NCBI GenBank assembly: GCA_023390335.1
Contig: JAEWCZ010000069.1
Coordinates: 89,971 to 153,970 of the forward strand
Origin: Bacillota bacterium
GTDB taxonomy: Bacteria > Bacillota > Clostridia > Acetivibrionales > DSM-1351
Length of the DNA stretch: 64,000 nucleotides
Direction: 5' to 3'
The position numbers and the translations under genes are program-made. The stretch's first letter is position 1, and each line of letters starts with the position of its first letter. The notes beneath the pieces were generated by a model. The model made no database searches. It was not told the DNA's origin and saw only the letters and a program-made list of their open reading frames with translations. This document shows, piece after piece, positions 18,390-27,253 of the stretch.

Positions 18390-19442
18390 ATGGGAAAATG
18401 TGACAGAGGTTCTATTACAGTGGAAGCTGCAATATGTTTACCATTTTTTATAATTACTGTAATATCATTTGTTTTTTTAATAAAGGTTTATTATGCACAT
18501 GAGATAATTCAGCATGGTATAACAGGGGCATGTGATGAAATGAGTGTCTACAGTCTGATATATTATAGTACAAATGCAGAGGAACTGGTAGGGGGCTTAG
18601 AAGAGTTCTGCAATTCCGATAAAGTAAACAATGCATTTGAAAATACAGGGTTGTTACAATATATTCGTGAACTTGGAAAGGATGCCACGGATTATGTCAG
18701 GGCACAGGCAGTATTGATTCCGATTACAAAAATACTTTTTAGAGAACACCTTGGTACTTCATCAGATAAAGCAGATATTAGACTGAAGAATTTAAACATT
18801 TCTTATGGATTAGGGGGAATAGACTTTTCTCGCAGTAGAATGCTTGCTGACGGTAAGAGTGTAGATATTGTTGCGGAGTATAAGCTGGAATTTCCGTTTC
18901 TTGCACAATTGTTTCCCGGGATTAAAATAACTCAGACTGCATCTGCTTGCGTTTGGGCGGGAGAAGATGGCGTAAGTTCACTAAAAGGTGACAATGAAGA
19001 AAATGAACAAAGTGTGTGGAATTTGGAGAATATTAAAAGAGGCCGGGAAATACGAAGGCTTCAGGGAGCAAACCTGCCTTTCAACTTTCCCGTAATTTCA
19101 AAATATGAAAATGGGACAGCTACTAGTATTAAAAGCCTTAATCTTGACGAAGCATATTATCATAACACTACGAATCTTCAAAACAAATTAAAGGGGTATA
19201 TCAGAAAACTTCAAGAGTTTAATGGTGGGAAAAGCGGCTCAGTCACAATAGACGGAAACCAAATTTTAAAAAAGGAGCTAATATTGGTGGTACCTGAAAC
19301 GGATATTTCGGCTACCCAGCAGCAAACCCTGAATAAATGTATAGATATTGCCAGGGAACAAGGTATAAGTCTAAAAATAGTAAAGGCTTATGGTAAACAA
19401 AATAGTGATAAAAATGGGGTAGACAATGGAAAAGGTAATTGA
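18390..19442 (+). CDS. TadE-like pseudopilin, large form
   Basis: 350 residues. The N-terminus DRGSITVEAAICLPFFIITV has Glu at +5 and one membrane helix, again TadE-like; the rest is extracytoplasmic. AGGGGGG at 18368-18374 is about 14 bases from the ATG but about six from an in-frame CTG at 18381, so translation might begin at CTG. The gene overlaps the following prepilin peptidase by 17 bases. Confidence 0.8.
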   Translation: MGKCDRGSITVEAAICLPFFIITVISFVFLIKVYYAHEIIQHGITGACDEMSVYSLIYYSTNAEELVGGLEEFCNSDKVNNAFENTGLLQYIRELGKDATDYVRAQAVLIPITKILFREHLGTSSDKADIRLKNLNISYGLGGIDFSRSRMLADGKSVDIVAEYKLEFPFLAQLFPGIKITQTASACVWAGEDGVSSLKGDNEENEQSVWNLENIKRGREIRRLQGANLPFNFPVISKYENGTATSIKSLNLDEAYYHNTTNLQNKLKGYIRKLQEFNGGKSGSVTIDGNQILKKELILVVPETDISATQQQTLNKCIDIAREQGISLKIVKAYGKQNSDKNGVDNGKGN

Positions 19443-19980
19443 GACTAACAATGCTAAATTAATAAAATTAATAGCTTTTATAATTTGTATAGCCATTTGG
19501 ACAGCGGGTACTGTCGTAACAGTCAGTTTATTTAATATGTCTAAGCAGTCAGTTGCTATAGAGGTTTTATTGGTTGTTCAGCTTTTAGCGGCACTATGGG
19601 ATATAAATAGTATGACAATCCCATTAAAGATTACTGTCCCGGCAATCCTTACGGGAGCGGGTATTATGTCAGTTACAGGAAGAATTATAGAGGGAACGTC
19701 AGCTGCAATTATTTCGTTTGTTCTTATGAAGCTTTTGTCTATAATATCCCGAAATCAGGTTGGGGGTGGAGATATTGCAATCATGACTGTAACGGGACTG
19801 TTTACCGGAATCAGCACTTTAATTTCAATACTGTTTACTTCTGTAACTTTAGCGGGGCTATTCTCTATCATTTTTATTGTAAGTAAAAAAGCAAATAAGA
19901 AGACTGAGATACCTTTTGCTCCATTTATACTTGCTGCAACAGTATTGTTGGTGTTTGTCGGTTATGTACAATATTTATAA
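19426..19980 (+). CDS. Prepilin peptidase (A24A/TadV-like), first copy
   Basis: Membrane aspartic protease that cuts pilin and pseudopilin leaders. 184 residues, about six hydrophobic segments. The two catalytic Asp residues are Asp59 (ALWDINSMTIP) and Asp116 (QVGGGDIAIM, the GxGD motif). It lacks the methylase domain of type IV PilD, as is normal for TadV. The start overlaps the previous gene and has GGGGT upstream. Confidence 0.85.
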   Translation: MEKVIETNNAKLIKLIAFIICIAIWTAGTVVTVSLFNMSKQSVAIEVLLVVQLLAALWDINSMTIPLKITVPAILTGAGIMSVTGRIIEGTSAAIISFVLMKLLSIISRNQVGGGDIAIMTVTGLFTGISTLISILFTSVTLAGLFSIIFIVSKKANKKTEIPFAPFILAATVLLVFVGYVQYL

Positions 19981-20003
19981 ATAATAAACTCGGGGTGATG
20001 AAA

Positions 20004-21401
20004 TTGAACGGAATGCTTGAACAAAATTATGATATTAATTATGAGAATGATTCAACTTCAAATTATCTGGTTTTAAGGCCTAAAAATGATAGAAAATTAA
20101 TAGAATATCAGGTTCAAATGTTGCTGAATAACAAGATACACGGGCTTCTTAGCTTTCATATAAATTCTGTTGGCAACCATGTAAATTGCTTTTATGATAT
20201 TACTTCTAAATGCACACTGGTTAATATAATGAACCGAAAAAAGTATAATCGCTACGAATTTTTACTATCGATGCTAATGATTACAAAAAGTATAATGGGA
20301 ATTAAGGATTATTTATTAAATGATACTAACCTCCTTTTAGACGAAAATAATATTTATGTTGACCCAGAAACTATGAACTTATTTTTTGTATATTTACCTT
20401 TCCAAAACAATTCAAACGACATCAAAACCTTTTTACTCAATATAATTATAAAACTAGTCAAGTTTCAGGAAGAAGACTGCGATAATTATATACAGAAGAT
20501 TCTGGAGAACATTAAAAGTGAAATGTTTAATCTGATCTGCCTGAAAGAATTACTAGAAAACCTGTTGGGTCAGGATATCAAAAGGGATACATCCTGTGAA
20601 AGCACTAATATTTCAGATAAGCAGGAAACTGAAAAGCCAAAAGCTCAAATTAAAAGAGGAGACGTAAAAATACCGAATTTACCAGCAGAAGAATGTTCCA
20701 ATATAAACGTAAACATAAAATCTAAAGATTCCTCTAAAACATTCAGTAAAATAAGCCTTACACAAATAATTCTACAGCCTATTCTTTTAATAGTACTCAT
20801 TACAATTTTATCAAGTAACTTTGTAAGAATTTCAGAAAATCCAAAAACAACTGGCATAATTTTATCATTAATATTTATAGGATTAGATATCCTCGCAATA
20901 AGAATCCTTAATGAAAAGAAAACTGAAAGCTCTGAAAGCTATACGCCTTTCCAGTACATTACAGAAAAAATGCGTGCAAACAGTTTGGTACAGTCTAAAA
21001 CGCCAACCACACTTAAAGATAATAAAAAGTTTGAAGAAATAAATATGGAAAAAGAAAACTGCAGTGGTGGTGAAACGATCATTCTTAGGAAAAGTGAACC
21101 TAAAGACACACCATACTTGCAAGCAATAGAGGGCGAGGACATTATAAAAGTTGACAAAAAAAGCACTTTAGTAGGTAGAATGGGAAGTTTTGTAGATTAT
21201 ATAATAGGCAATAATGCTGTGGGAAAAGTGCATGCAGAAATTTTATACGAAGATGAATCATATTTTATTATGGACTGTAGTTCAAGAAATGGAACTTTTC
21301 TCAACGATGATAGGATAAAACCAAATACAAAAATGAAAATCAACGAAAATGATGTTGTTCGATTTGCAAACAAGGAATTTATTTTTATAATTCCAAATTA
21401 G
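20004..21401 (+). CDS. DUF6382-like and FHA domain membrane-associated protein
   Basis: About 466 residues. The start is most likely TTG 20004: GGGGTGAT at 19992-19999 is a near-perfect SD with ideal spacing to it, while the GTG/ATG at 19995/19998 lie inside that SD. The N-terminal ~190 residues resemble the kinase-like DUF6382. A linker and two hydrophobic helices follow (about 245-270 and 275-295). The C-terminal FHA domain (STLVGRMGSFVDYIIGNNAVGKVHAEI, then DCSSRNGTFLNDDRI) carries the phosphothreonine-binding Arg, His and SRNGT residues. FHA modules bind phosphothreonine, so it may link Ser/Thr kinase signalling to the pilus. Confidence 0.8.
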   Translation: MNGMLEQNYDINYENDSTSNYLVLRPKNDRKLIEYQVQMLLNNKIHGLLSFHINSVGNHVNCFYDITSKCTLVNIMNRKKYNRYEFLLSMLMITKSIMGIKDYLLNDTNLLLDENNIYVDPETMNLFFVYLPFQNNSNDIKTFLLNIIIKLVKFQEEDCDNYIQKILENIKSEMFNLICLKELLENLLGQDIKRDTSCESTNISDKQETEKPKAQIKRGDVKIPNLPAEECSNINVNIKSKDSSKTFSKISLTQIILQPILLIVLITILSSNFVRISENPKTTGIILSLIFIGLDILAIRILNEKKTESSESYTPFQYITEKMRANSLVQSKTPTTLKDNKKFEEINMEKENCSGGETIILRKSEPKDTPYLQAIEGEDIIKVDKKSTLVGRMGSFVDYIIGNNAVGKVHAEILYEDESYFIMDCSSRNGTFLNDDRIKPNTKMKINENDVVRFANKEFIFIIPN

Positions 21402-21436
21402 TAACTTAAATTAATATTAAAGAAATAGGAAATTAC

Positions 21437-21940
21437 ATGATCAAGTACATAATTCTGTTTTTTGTATTACTGCTTTCAGTAGTAAGTGACCTAAGAACTT
21501 CAAAAATTAGAAATATATATACAATATCAGCTATCTTCGCGGGAATTTTAATAAATACATATCTTTCAGGGATATACGGTTTAAAGGAAAGTGTAAAGGG
21601 TGTGATACTCCCGGTATTGATATTAGGAATCTTTTTTTGTGCAAGGCTTATAGGAGCCGGGGATATAAAACTCTACTCAAGCATTGGAGCTATTTTTGGC
21701 ATAGACTTTGTAATTATGGCATTTTCGTACTCTTTTTTGATTTGCGGTTTATATTCATTAATAAAAATCTCTATAAAGAGGAATTTAATAAACGTATTTG
21801 TTTCATTTACAAAGGAATTAAAACTATGTTTTATTACACAGAATTTTTCAGCTTTTGAAAATAAAACAACCCGAACATATGTCAGAATGTCTCCTGCAAT
21901 TGCAGCGGGTTGTATTTTTGAGATACTATTAACTTTATAA
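21437..21940 (+). CDS. Prepilin peptidase (A24A), second copy
   Basis: 167 residues, polytopic. The catalytic Asp residues are Asp18 (SVVSDLRTSKIRN) and Asp76 (LIGAGDIKLY). It is closer to the CpaA pattern than the first peptidase of this operon, and the two share little beyond their motifs. Last gene of the Tad operon; its stop overlaps the 3' end of the convergent patatin gene by six bases. Confidence 0.85.
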   Translation: MIKYIILFFVLLLSVVSDLRTSKIRNIYTISAIFAGILINTYLSGIYGLKESVKGVILPVLILGIFFCARLIGAGDIKLYSSIGAIFGIDFVIMAFSYSFLICGLYSLIKISIKRNLINVFVSFTKELKLCFITQNFSAFENKTTRTYVRMSPAIAAGCIFEILLTL

Positions 21941-22804
21941 TAAAGAAAAATTAGAGCAGTCCTCACAAAAACGAGTTAATGCTGAGACTTTTTCTTCAGC
22001 GTCTTTATACCCTTCGTCATAGAGTTTTTTAAGATTTTCAGGATTCCTTTCAAATCTTGAGATTTCAATCGGCTTTTTAGGCCTGATTATAACTGCTTTA
22101 TTTTCTCCTTCAAGTTTTTCTGCTAACATTACACTCTCATTATAGTGAATATGCCTATTTTTAATTGCTTCTGCCAGATTAGGGTATTTTTTAAGCTTTA
22201 GTTTACACAGGGGATACAATTTATTGGGCTTTTTTTCATATCCCATATGTCTGGTAAGAATAATAACCTGCTTTTCAAATCCGTTATTGACAGAGTAGTG
22301 AACAGGAATTGAGTCCGAAGGGCCCCCGTCAACAAGTTTTCTTCCTGCAACTTCAACAATGGGAGAAAGCAAAGGAATTGAACTTGAAGCTATTACGTAA
22401 ACATCATCGACTCTCATATCTTTAACAGGAGCATAATAACTCTTACCTGTTTCACAGTCGGTAGATACCACTGTCAGCCTGCAGTCAGAGCTTTTAAATT
22501 TATCGTAATCAAAAGGAAGAAGTTTGTTAGGAATATCGTCAAAAAGAAAATCCATATTAAAAATAGAACCTCTTGTTAAAAGCCCCATTATACTGACATA
22601 ACGCTTATCATTGCAATACCCTGCATTAATATCAAGATTTCGGCCACGCTGACCTGTAATATAAGAAACCGAATTGCAGGCTCCTGCCGATACACCTAAG
22701 ATGTCCTTAAAAAACATTTTATGGTCAAGAAAGCAGTCCAAAACACCTGCTGTATACAACCCACGCATACCTCCGCCTTCAAGGATTAAATTTACTTTAG
22801 CCAT
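21935..22804 (-). CDS. Patatin-like phospholipase
   Basis: Predicted cytoplasmic or membrane-peripheral acyl hydrolase of 289 residues. The Ser-Asp dyad is present: oxyanion loop EGGGMRG (residues 8-14), nucleophile elbow GVSAG (Ser about 40) and the Asp motif VDGGPSD. It belongs to the RssA/YjjU-like bacterial patatin group. Monocistronic; the natural lipid substrate is not known. Confidence 0.92.
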   Translation of the reverse strand: MAKVNLILEGGGMRGLYTAGVLDCFLDHKMFFKDILGVSAGACNSVSYITGQRGRNLDINAGYCNDKRYVSIMGLLTRGSIFNMDFLFDDIPNKLLPFDYDKFKSSDCRLTVVSTDCETGKSYYAPVKDMRVDDVYVIASSSIPLLSPIVEVAGRKLVDGGPSDSIPVHYSVNNGFEKQVIILTRHMGYEKKPNKLYPLCKLKLKKYPNLAEAIKNRHIHYNESVMLAEKLEGENKAVIIRPKKPIEISRFERNPENLKKLYDEGYKDAEEKVSALTRFCEDCSNFSLL

Positions 22805-22946
22805 TAATGTATTACACTCCTTATATTCCCATGTTGTTTTAAAGAATTATATCTCTTTTTGACAATTCATTCAATCCACCAAATATCTGATATAATAAAT
22901 TTAAAAGAAGTTTACTAAATTATTGTATTTTTTTGGAGGCTTTAGT

Positions 22947-23363
22947 ATGAAATCTTACAGAAAAGAGTTGTTTTTTAATGTATCAAGCAGAAGAGCTTAT
23001 ATAAATATAACTCAGCAGATTCAACAATGTATTGACGAAAGCGGAATTAAAGAGGGTATGATCTTAGTTAATGCTATGAATATAACTGCAAGTGTATTTA
23101 TAAACGATGATGAAGCGGGACTTCATGCAGATTTTGAAAATTGGCTGGAAAAATTGGCGCCTGAAAAACCATATAGTCAATATAACCATAACGGTTATGA
23201 GGATAATGCCGATGCACATTTGAAGAGGCAGATAATGGGTAGGGAAGCGGTAATAGCAATTACTAAGGGCAAGTTAGATTTTGGAACCTGGGAACAGATT
23301 TTTTATGGTGAGTATGACGGTAAAAGAGAAAAAAGGGTACTTGTAAAAATTATCGGGGAATAA
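22947..23363 (+). CDS. YjbQ/UPF0047 family protein
   Basis: 138 residues from ATG 22947, chosen for GGAGG upstream. The family signature is present: VNAMNITASVFINDDEAGLHADF, DNADAHLKRQIMGRE and a C-terminal GTWEQIFYGEYDG. YjbQ proteins are small trimeric beta-fold proteins with three metal-binding His; E. coli YjbQ can supply weak thiamine phosphate synthase activity, but the physiological role is unsettled. In this protein HLKRQ and the downstream GTWEQIF are conserved, while the usual NHxDP is replaced by NHNGYEDNADAH. Confidence 0.88.
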   Translation: MKSYRKELFFNVSSRRAYINITQQIQQCIDESGIKEGMILVNAMNITASVFINDDEAGLHADFENWLEKLAPEKPYSQYNHNGYEDNADAHLKRQIMGREAVIAITKGKLDFGTWEQIFYGEYDGKREKRVLVKIIGE

Positions 23364-23417
23364 AAATTCTTTGAATGGGACATTTTTAATATATGTTGAA
23401 TTCAAAGAGGTAAACCA

Positions 23418-24143
23418 ATGATAAATCAGGAAATTAAAGAACTTCTTACACAATGCGGAATAGAAAAAGAAATGGAGGCGTTGGAAGGCTGCTTTTCCGA
23501 TTATTCCTCCAGATTCATTCACAAGATGTATCCTATGCCTGAACATACAGAGAACATGGTGGGTAGAAATAGCCTGCATTATATTCAACTGGCATTGTGC
23601 AGGTCAAAATTACTGACGGATGGTATAATTACCTCACTTAATGCAAAAAATGGACTGCTGGCAATGCTTTCCTCCAGAGCACATTTGGAGGTAACAGGAG
23701 CTTTGGCATTTTTTCTGAAAAAATTGAAAAATTATTATAATGGTACAATATCCTTTGAAATACTAAATGAAGCTATTCAAAGATTAATTTTGGGTACTAA
23801 AACACAGGAATTATCCGAAAATGCTCCTGCACCTGTAAATGTAATGACCCTGATTGAAGCTGCTGACGAGTATCTGAGCAAAACAAAAAATAGCAATATA
23901 AAGGAATTCATGGAGAACTATAACTACCTGTCAGAATACTGTCACCCCGATTTTTTTGGCATAACTATGCAAAGCAGAATTAATAATGCCGGAATCACAA
24001 CATATAGCTTTTTTAATCATTTAAATGAACAGGATTTTACCTTTTTAAGCAGCCTTTTATCAAGTGCATCAACGTTTTTTCTTCTATATGACAGTATTCT
24101 TGGACTACTGAGAGAAAATGAAAGACTTCCGGAATATGAATGA
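23418..24143 (+). CDS. Uncharacterised helical protein (DUF5677-like)
   Basis: 241 residues, mostly alpha-helical and without signal peptide. The segment FMENYNYLSEYCHPDFFG resembles the conserved S-x-x-x-H-P region of DUF5677/HEPN-like proteins of unknown function. It starts 54 bases after yjbQ in the same direction and may be cotranscribed. AAAGAGG precedes the ATG. No catalytic function is assigned. Confidence 0.6.
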   Translation: MINQEIKELLTQCGIEKEMEALEGCFSDYSSRFIHKMYPMPEHTENMVGRNSLHYIQLALCRSKLLTDGIITSLNAKNGLLAMLSSRAHLEVTGALAFFLKKLKNYYNGTISFEILNEAIQRLILGTKTQELSENAPAPVNVMTLIEAADEYLSKTKNSNIKEFMENYNYLSEYCHPDFFGITMQSRINNAGITTYSFFNHLNEQDFTFLSSLLSSASTFFLLYDSILGLLRENERLPEYE

Positions 24144-24150
24144 CATTCCC

Positions 24151-24636
24151 CTAAAAAGTTAAGGTTATTTCCTTGATCCCCGTTTCCAATTCTCTGAATA
24201 TTACACCTGCTTTTTCAAACATCCTTTTGGAGGCCTTTACGCTATCGGTATCAGCGTATTTATCGCTCAAGTAGATTACTTCCTTTATACCGGACTGAAT
24301 TATAGCCTTTGCACATTCGTTACAGGGGAATAGGGCAGTATAAATTTTACTTCCTTCAAGGGAAACCCCTCTGTTATTAAGAATTGCATTGAGTTCTGCA
24401 TGTACAACATAAGGATATTTCGTACAAAGAACATCTCCTTCTCTTTCCCAAGAGAATTCATCATCTGAGCACCCAAAGGGGAATCCGTTGTATCCTACGC
24501 TTAAGATTCTGTTGTTTTTACTTTCCACTATACAAGAACCAACAGGAGTACTCGGGTCTTTACTCCTTTTGCCTGATAAAATAGCTATTCCCATAAAATA
24601 TTCGTCCCAGTTTATATAATCAGTTCTTTTACTCAT
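24151..24636 (-). CDS. dCMP/cytidine deaminase-like zinc enzyme
   Basis: Deaminates dCMP to dUMP for thymidylate synthesis, if it is a true ComEB-type enzyme. The zinc site is intact: HAELNAIL (His and the proton-shuttling Glu) and PCNECAKAII (two Cys). About 161 residues. The ATG at 24636 (MSKRTDYINWDEYF) is preferred to one at 24645, which directly abuts the AAGGGG ribosome site. The gene points the same way as the amidase-like gene upstream, about 68 bases away. Confidence 0.9.
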   Translation of the reverse strand: MSKRTDYINWDEYFMGIAILSGKRSKDPSTPVGSCIVESKNNRILSVGYNGFPFGCSDDEFSWEREGDVLCTKYPYVVHAELNAILNNRGVSLEGSKIYTALFPCNECAKAIIQSGIKEVIYLSDKYADTDSVKASKRMFEKAGVIFRELETGIKEITLTF

Positions 24637-24704
24637 AGTAAACATCCCCTTAGAGTTTAATTAGAATTAATTATACCTTAATTAAAACCAAATGATAAGA
24701 GTCA

Positions 24705-25910
24705 CTAATTTATACCGGTAATATGAACAAAATACGTTTTGTATGCATTATTTGTCCACGGAGTAAACCATGAATCTTCGGTATGTTCTGCTATTACAGG
24801 TTCGTATCTGGATTTTGAACTATTGTAAATCATGCCTACAATAACCGCAGCATGCGTTATAGCTGATTTGTTTTTCCAATGATATTGTATTAAATCACCT
24901 GGTACTACATACTCTCCTATTGATGAGTCAAATTGATCATCTCCCATAATTACTTTCTGGGTAGCTTTAGGACCGAATTCGTTATTTTTGTAATTACCTA
25001 TAAGTATATTGTTAAGGCCTCTGGAAGTACTCCAGGTCCATGAGTATGTGTCGTGAGAGGTTGCAGCTGTTCCAGTTTTATCATAGTACCATTGAAAGTC
25101 CCCGGACCTATCATTAGCAGCACCCCCTGCTCTTAAACATTGTGAAACAAAGTTAGTACAGTCTCCACCTTTCCATTTTTCATCACCGAAATTCAGATAT
25201 TCCTTTGAGTAGTTATTCCAGTGGCTGTGTGCCCAGTTGTAAACTTTATCTCTATTATATTCACTATTTAATCGGGAAAATTTCCATTCTGGCTCAACAA
25301 GTAATAACTTGGAAGATTTGCTCTTTTTTGCCTTATATAATACTTTTTCTGCTTCGAATTTTAGTGTACGTACCTGTTCCTCCAAAGCAGAATAACTTTC
25401 TCTGGTTGACTCGATGGAATTACCTTTTTTTGTTTGGAACGTATCTTGTATAATTTTCCAAGTACCATTGTCAATTGATAGCTTTAATAAATGTACTTCT
25501 GATTTTACACCCTTTATTGGGTCACCGGAAGGGTTTGCAGCATTCCAGTAAATATCTGCGGTCAAGGTAGCCTTAATATTTGCAGAACTTCCATCCCAAA
25601 ATGCTTCTTCTATATCCACTTTGGGTTTAACCTTTTCTATTTGATAATCGTTGTTTGCATACGAAATGATATAATCCTCTAGTAACTGTTTTTTTATAAA
25701 TAACAGATTCTTTTGAGCGGTTTGGACACTATTGAGAAAAAACATATCTATAGTATCAACATTATGTGAAACAGCCGACTGTATTTTAGCACAAAGGAAT
25801 TCTGTAGTTACTTGCTCTGCTGGACGTATATCTACTGGTTTTGCATTAAGATTAAAAGAACATAAAATGATAAGACATAACGAGATTATTATTTTTACTT
25901 TTTTTCTCAT
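24705..25910 (-). CDS. Secreted Amidase_6-like cell-wall hydrolase
   Basis: 401 residues. The N-terminal signal peptide (MRKKVKIIISLCLIILCSFNLNA) directs export. Residues about 30-180 look like a nuclear-transport-factor-like or pro-domain. From about 205 the putative amidase domain follows: YNRDKVYNWAHSHWNNYS, then catalytic Cys in GGDCTNFVSQCLRAGG and His in THAAVIVGM, as in NlpC/P60-related Amidase_6. It begins 24 bases after the stop of the germination-receptor B gene on the same strand and is probably the last gene of that operon, which suggests a spore-wall role (inference). Confidence 0.85.
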   Translation of the reverse strand: MRKKVKIIISLCLIILCSFNLNAKPVDIRPAEQVTTEFLCAKIQSAVSHNVDTIDMFFLNSVQTAQKNLLFIKKQLLEDYIISYANNDYQIEKVKPKVDIEEAFWDGSSANIKATLTADIYWNAANPSGDPIKGVKSEVHLLKLSIDNGTWKIIQDTFQTKKGNSIESTRESYSALEEQVRTLKFEAEKVLYKAKKSKSSKLLLVEPEWKFSRLNSEYNRDKVYNWAHSHWNNYSKEYLNFGDEKWKGGDCTNFVSQCLRAGGAANDRSGDFQWYYDKTGTAATSHDTYSWTWSTSRGLNNILIGNYKNNEFGPKATQKVIMGDDQFDSSIGEYVVPGDLIQYHWKNKSAITHAAVIVGMIYNSSKSRYEPVIAEHTEDSWFTPWTNNAYKTYFVHITGIN

Positions 25911-25934
25911 AAGAAACTCCCGTTTAAATACTGA

Positions 25935-27026
25935 TTAAGCAGACTGACTTTTAATTTTATTCTGCTGTCTCTTGGTTTTTATCAATGATATTATGAGTAA
26001 TATAAATGGAAACAATACTTGAGTTGGTAAGGAAACAAATGATTCTGCTAAACTATGTTCCCAGGTATACAATTCCATGGCGTTTGGAAATGCCCAGAAA
26101 GAGAGTACAATTATAAGCAACCCAAAAGCGGGAACAAGAGGCTTGTATTCTATACTGAATATTTCAGCAGTAATTTTTGAAATTGCGTACAATGAAACTA
26201 AAACCTTAATTCCTCCCCCAATTAGAAGACTCATATCGACAAGAGGATCTATGCTTATAGCGGGAATAAGCTGAGCCGCAATATGAGAAGGATATTGGAT
26301 ATTCTCAATAAGATCTGGCCCTATTATTTGAATGTTGCGTCCCGAGATTACCAGAAGTAATAGTCCTGTAATGCCTATTGCCCAATAAGTTGCTTTAAAC
26401 CTTCCTTTTTCGCTGTTGGTATACGGTAATATCATAAGAAAAATTATAAAGTCTCCGAAAATAGAGCTTAACAAATCGAAAGAACTTTTAATAACAGGAG
26501 ATATTTCGAGTAAAATCGGCTTAAATCCGGTGAAATCAGTTTCATTTAATAATGAAAGAGTAACGATTGCTATGGCTAAAGGAAGTAATGGTACTAGAAC
26601 TTCGCAACTTTTTCCGATTACTGAAAGACCACCTCTCACCGCGTAAACTGCTATAATTATAGGTACTAATACTATTACTATAATAGGTGTTTCAGGATAA
26701 CTGACAGTTACCATAAATTCGCTAAAAGCTTTTGTATCCAGTAATGCATTATGCATAAAATATAAGATGTAAATAAGACTTAATATTTTTCCTGTTGTTT
26801 TGCCAAAACAAAATTCAATTATTTCAAGAAGATTTTTCCCAATGTTAATTTTTGATAGATATAAGTGCATGGTAATAATAATAAATCCTCCAAGAGTTCC
26901 TAAAATAACTGCTATCCAGGCATCTCTTGTAGCTCCTACGGCAGGGTTGGAAATGGCAGTACTACCATGGAAAAAACCTATGGCTATTACTGCAAGCTGA
27001 TAATTAGATAGTTTCACATTACTCAT
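25935..27026 (-). CDS. Germinant receptor B subunit (GerKB-like permease), operon 1
   Basis: APC-superfamily membrane protein of the spore germinant receptor (Spore_permease family), thought to bind the germinant. About 363 residues with ten hydrophobic segments. The ATG at 27026 is preferred over a GTG at 27035 because GGGAGGTG ends at that GTG. The N-terminus LSNYQLAVIAIGFFHGSTAI and the interior NAVGATRDAWIAVI-like region match the family. It follows the small two-helix gene with a one-base gap. Confidence 0.92.
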   Translation of the reverse strand: MSNVKLSNYQLAVIAIGFFHGSTAISNPAVGATRDAWIAVILGTLGGFIIITMHLYLSKINIGKNLLEIIEFCFGKTTGKILSLIYILYFMHNALLDTKAFSEFMVTVSYPETPIIVIVLVPIIIAVYAVRGGLSVIGKSCEVLVPLLPLAIAIVTLSLLNETDFTGFKPILLEISPVIKSSFDLLSSIFGDFIIFLMILPYTNSEKGRFKATYWAIGITGLLLLVISGRNIQIIGPDLIENIQYPSHIAAQLIPAISIDPLVDMSLLIGGGIKVLVSLYAISKITAEIFSIEYKPLVPAFGLLIIVLSFWAFPNAMELYTWEHSLAESFVSLPTQVLFPFILLIISLIKTKRQQNKIKSQSA

Positions 27027-27027
27027 A

Positions 27028-27243
27028 CTATTCACCTCCCAAACCCATGCTGTTAAATATACCTGTCATAATTTCATAGGGACTTGGAGGTGCTTTTTTT
27101 ATACTTATAAGAATACCCAATATTAACGAAATTCCAATAATGACAAAATAAACACTCATAATCTTACCCTTAGATGGTGATGTTAGCAATTCTTTTAAAT
27201 TCAATAGTACAAGTATTAAAATACCGAAAATTATTTTTAGCAA
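27028..27243 (-). CDS. Small two-helix germination protein (candidate D subunit), operon 1
   Basis: 71 residues, TTG start with AGGTG eight bases upstream. Two hydrophobic helices (about 2-15 and 30-48) are joined by a short basic loop, then a tail (APPSPYEIMTGIFNSMGLGGE). Short two-TM D-subunit proteins accompany GerA-type receptors in some Bacillus species, and this one lies inside the operon between C and B. Function is inferred from size, topology and position. Confidence 0.7.
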   Translation of the reverse strand: MLKIIFGILILVLLNLKELLTSPSKGKIMSVYFVIIGISLILGILISIKKAPPSPYEIMTGIFNSMGLGGE

Positions 27244-27253
27244 ATGATCGCAC

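Noticed and set aside
21935..21940. Meaningful overlap between patatin and the second prepilin peptidase
   Set aside because: Six bases of tail-to-tail overlap are common in compact genomes and suggest no regulation by themselves.
22859..22896. Promoter for yjbQ from TTGACA at 22859 and TATAAT at 22891
   Set aside because: Both boxes are perfect, but the spacer is 26 bases, too long for sigma-A. One box may be used with a weaker partner; not listed as a promoter.
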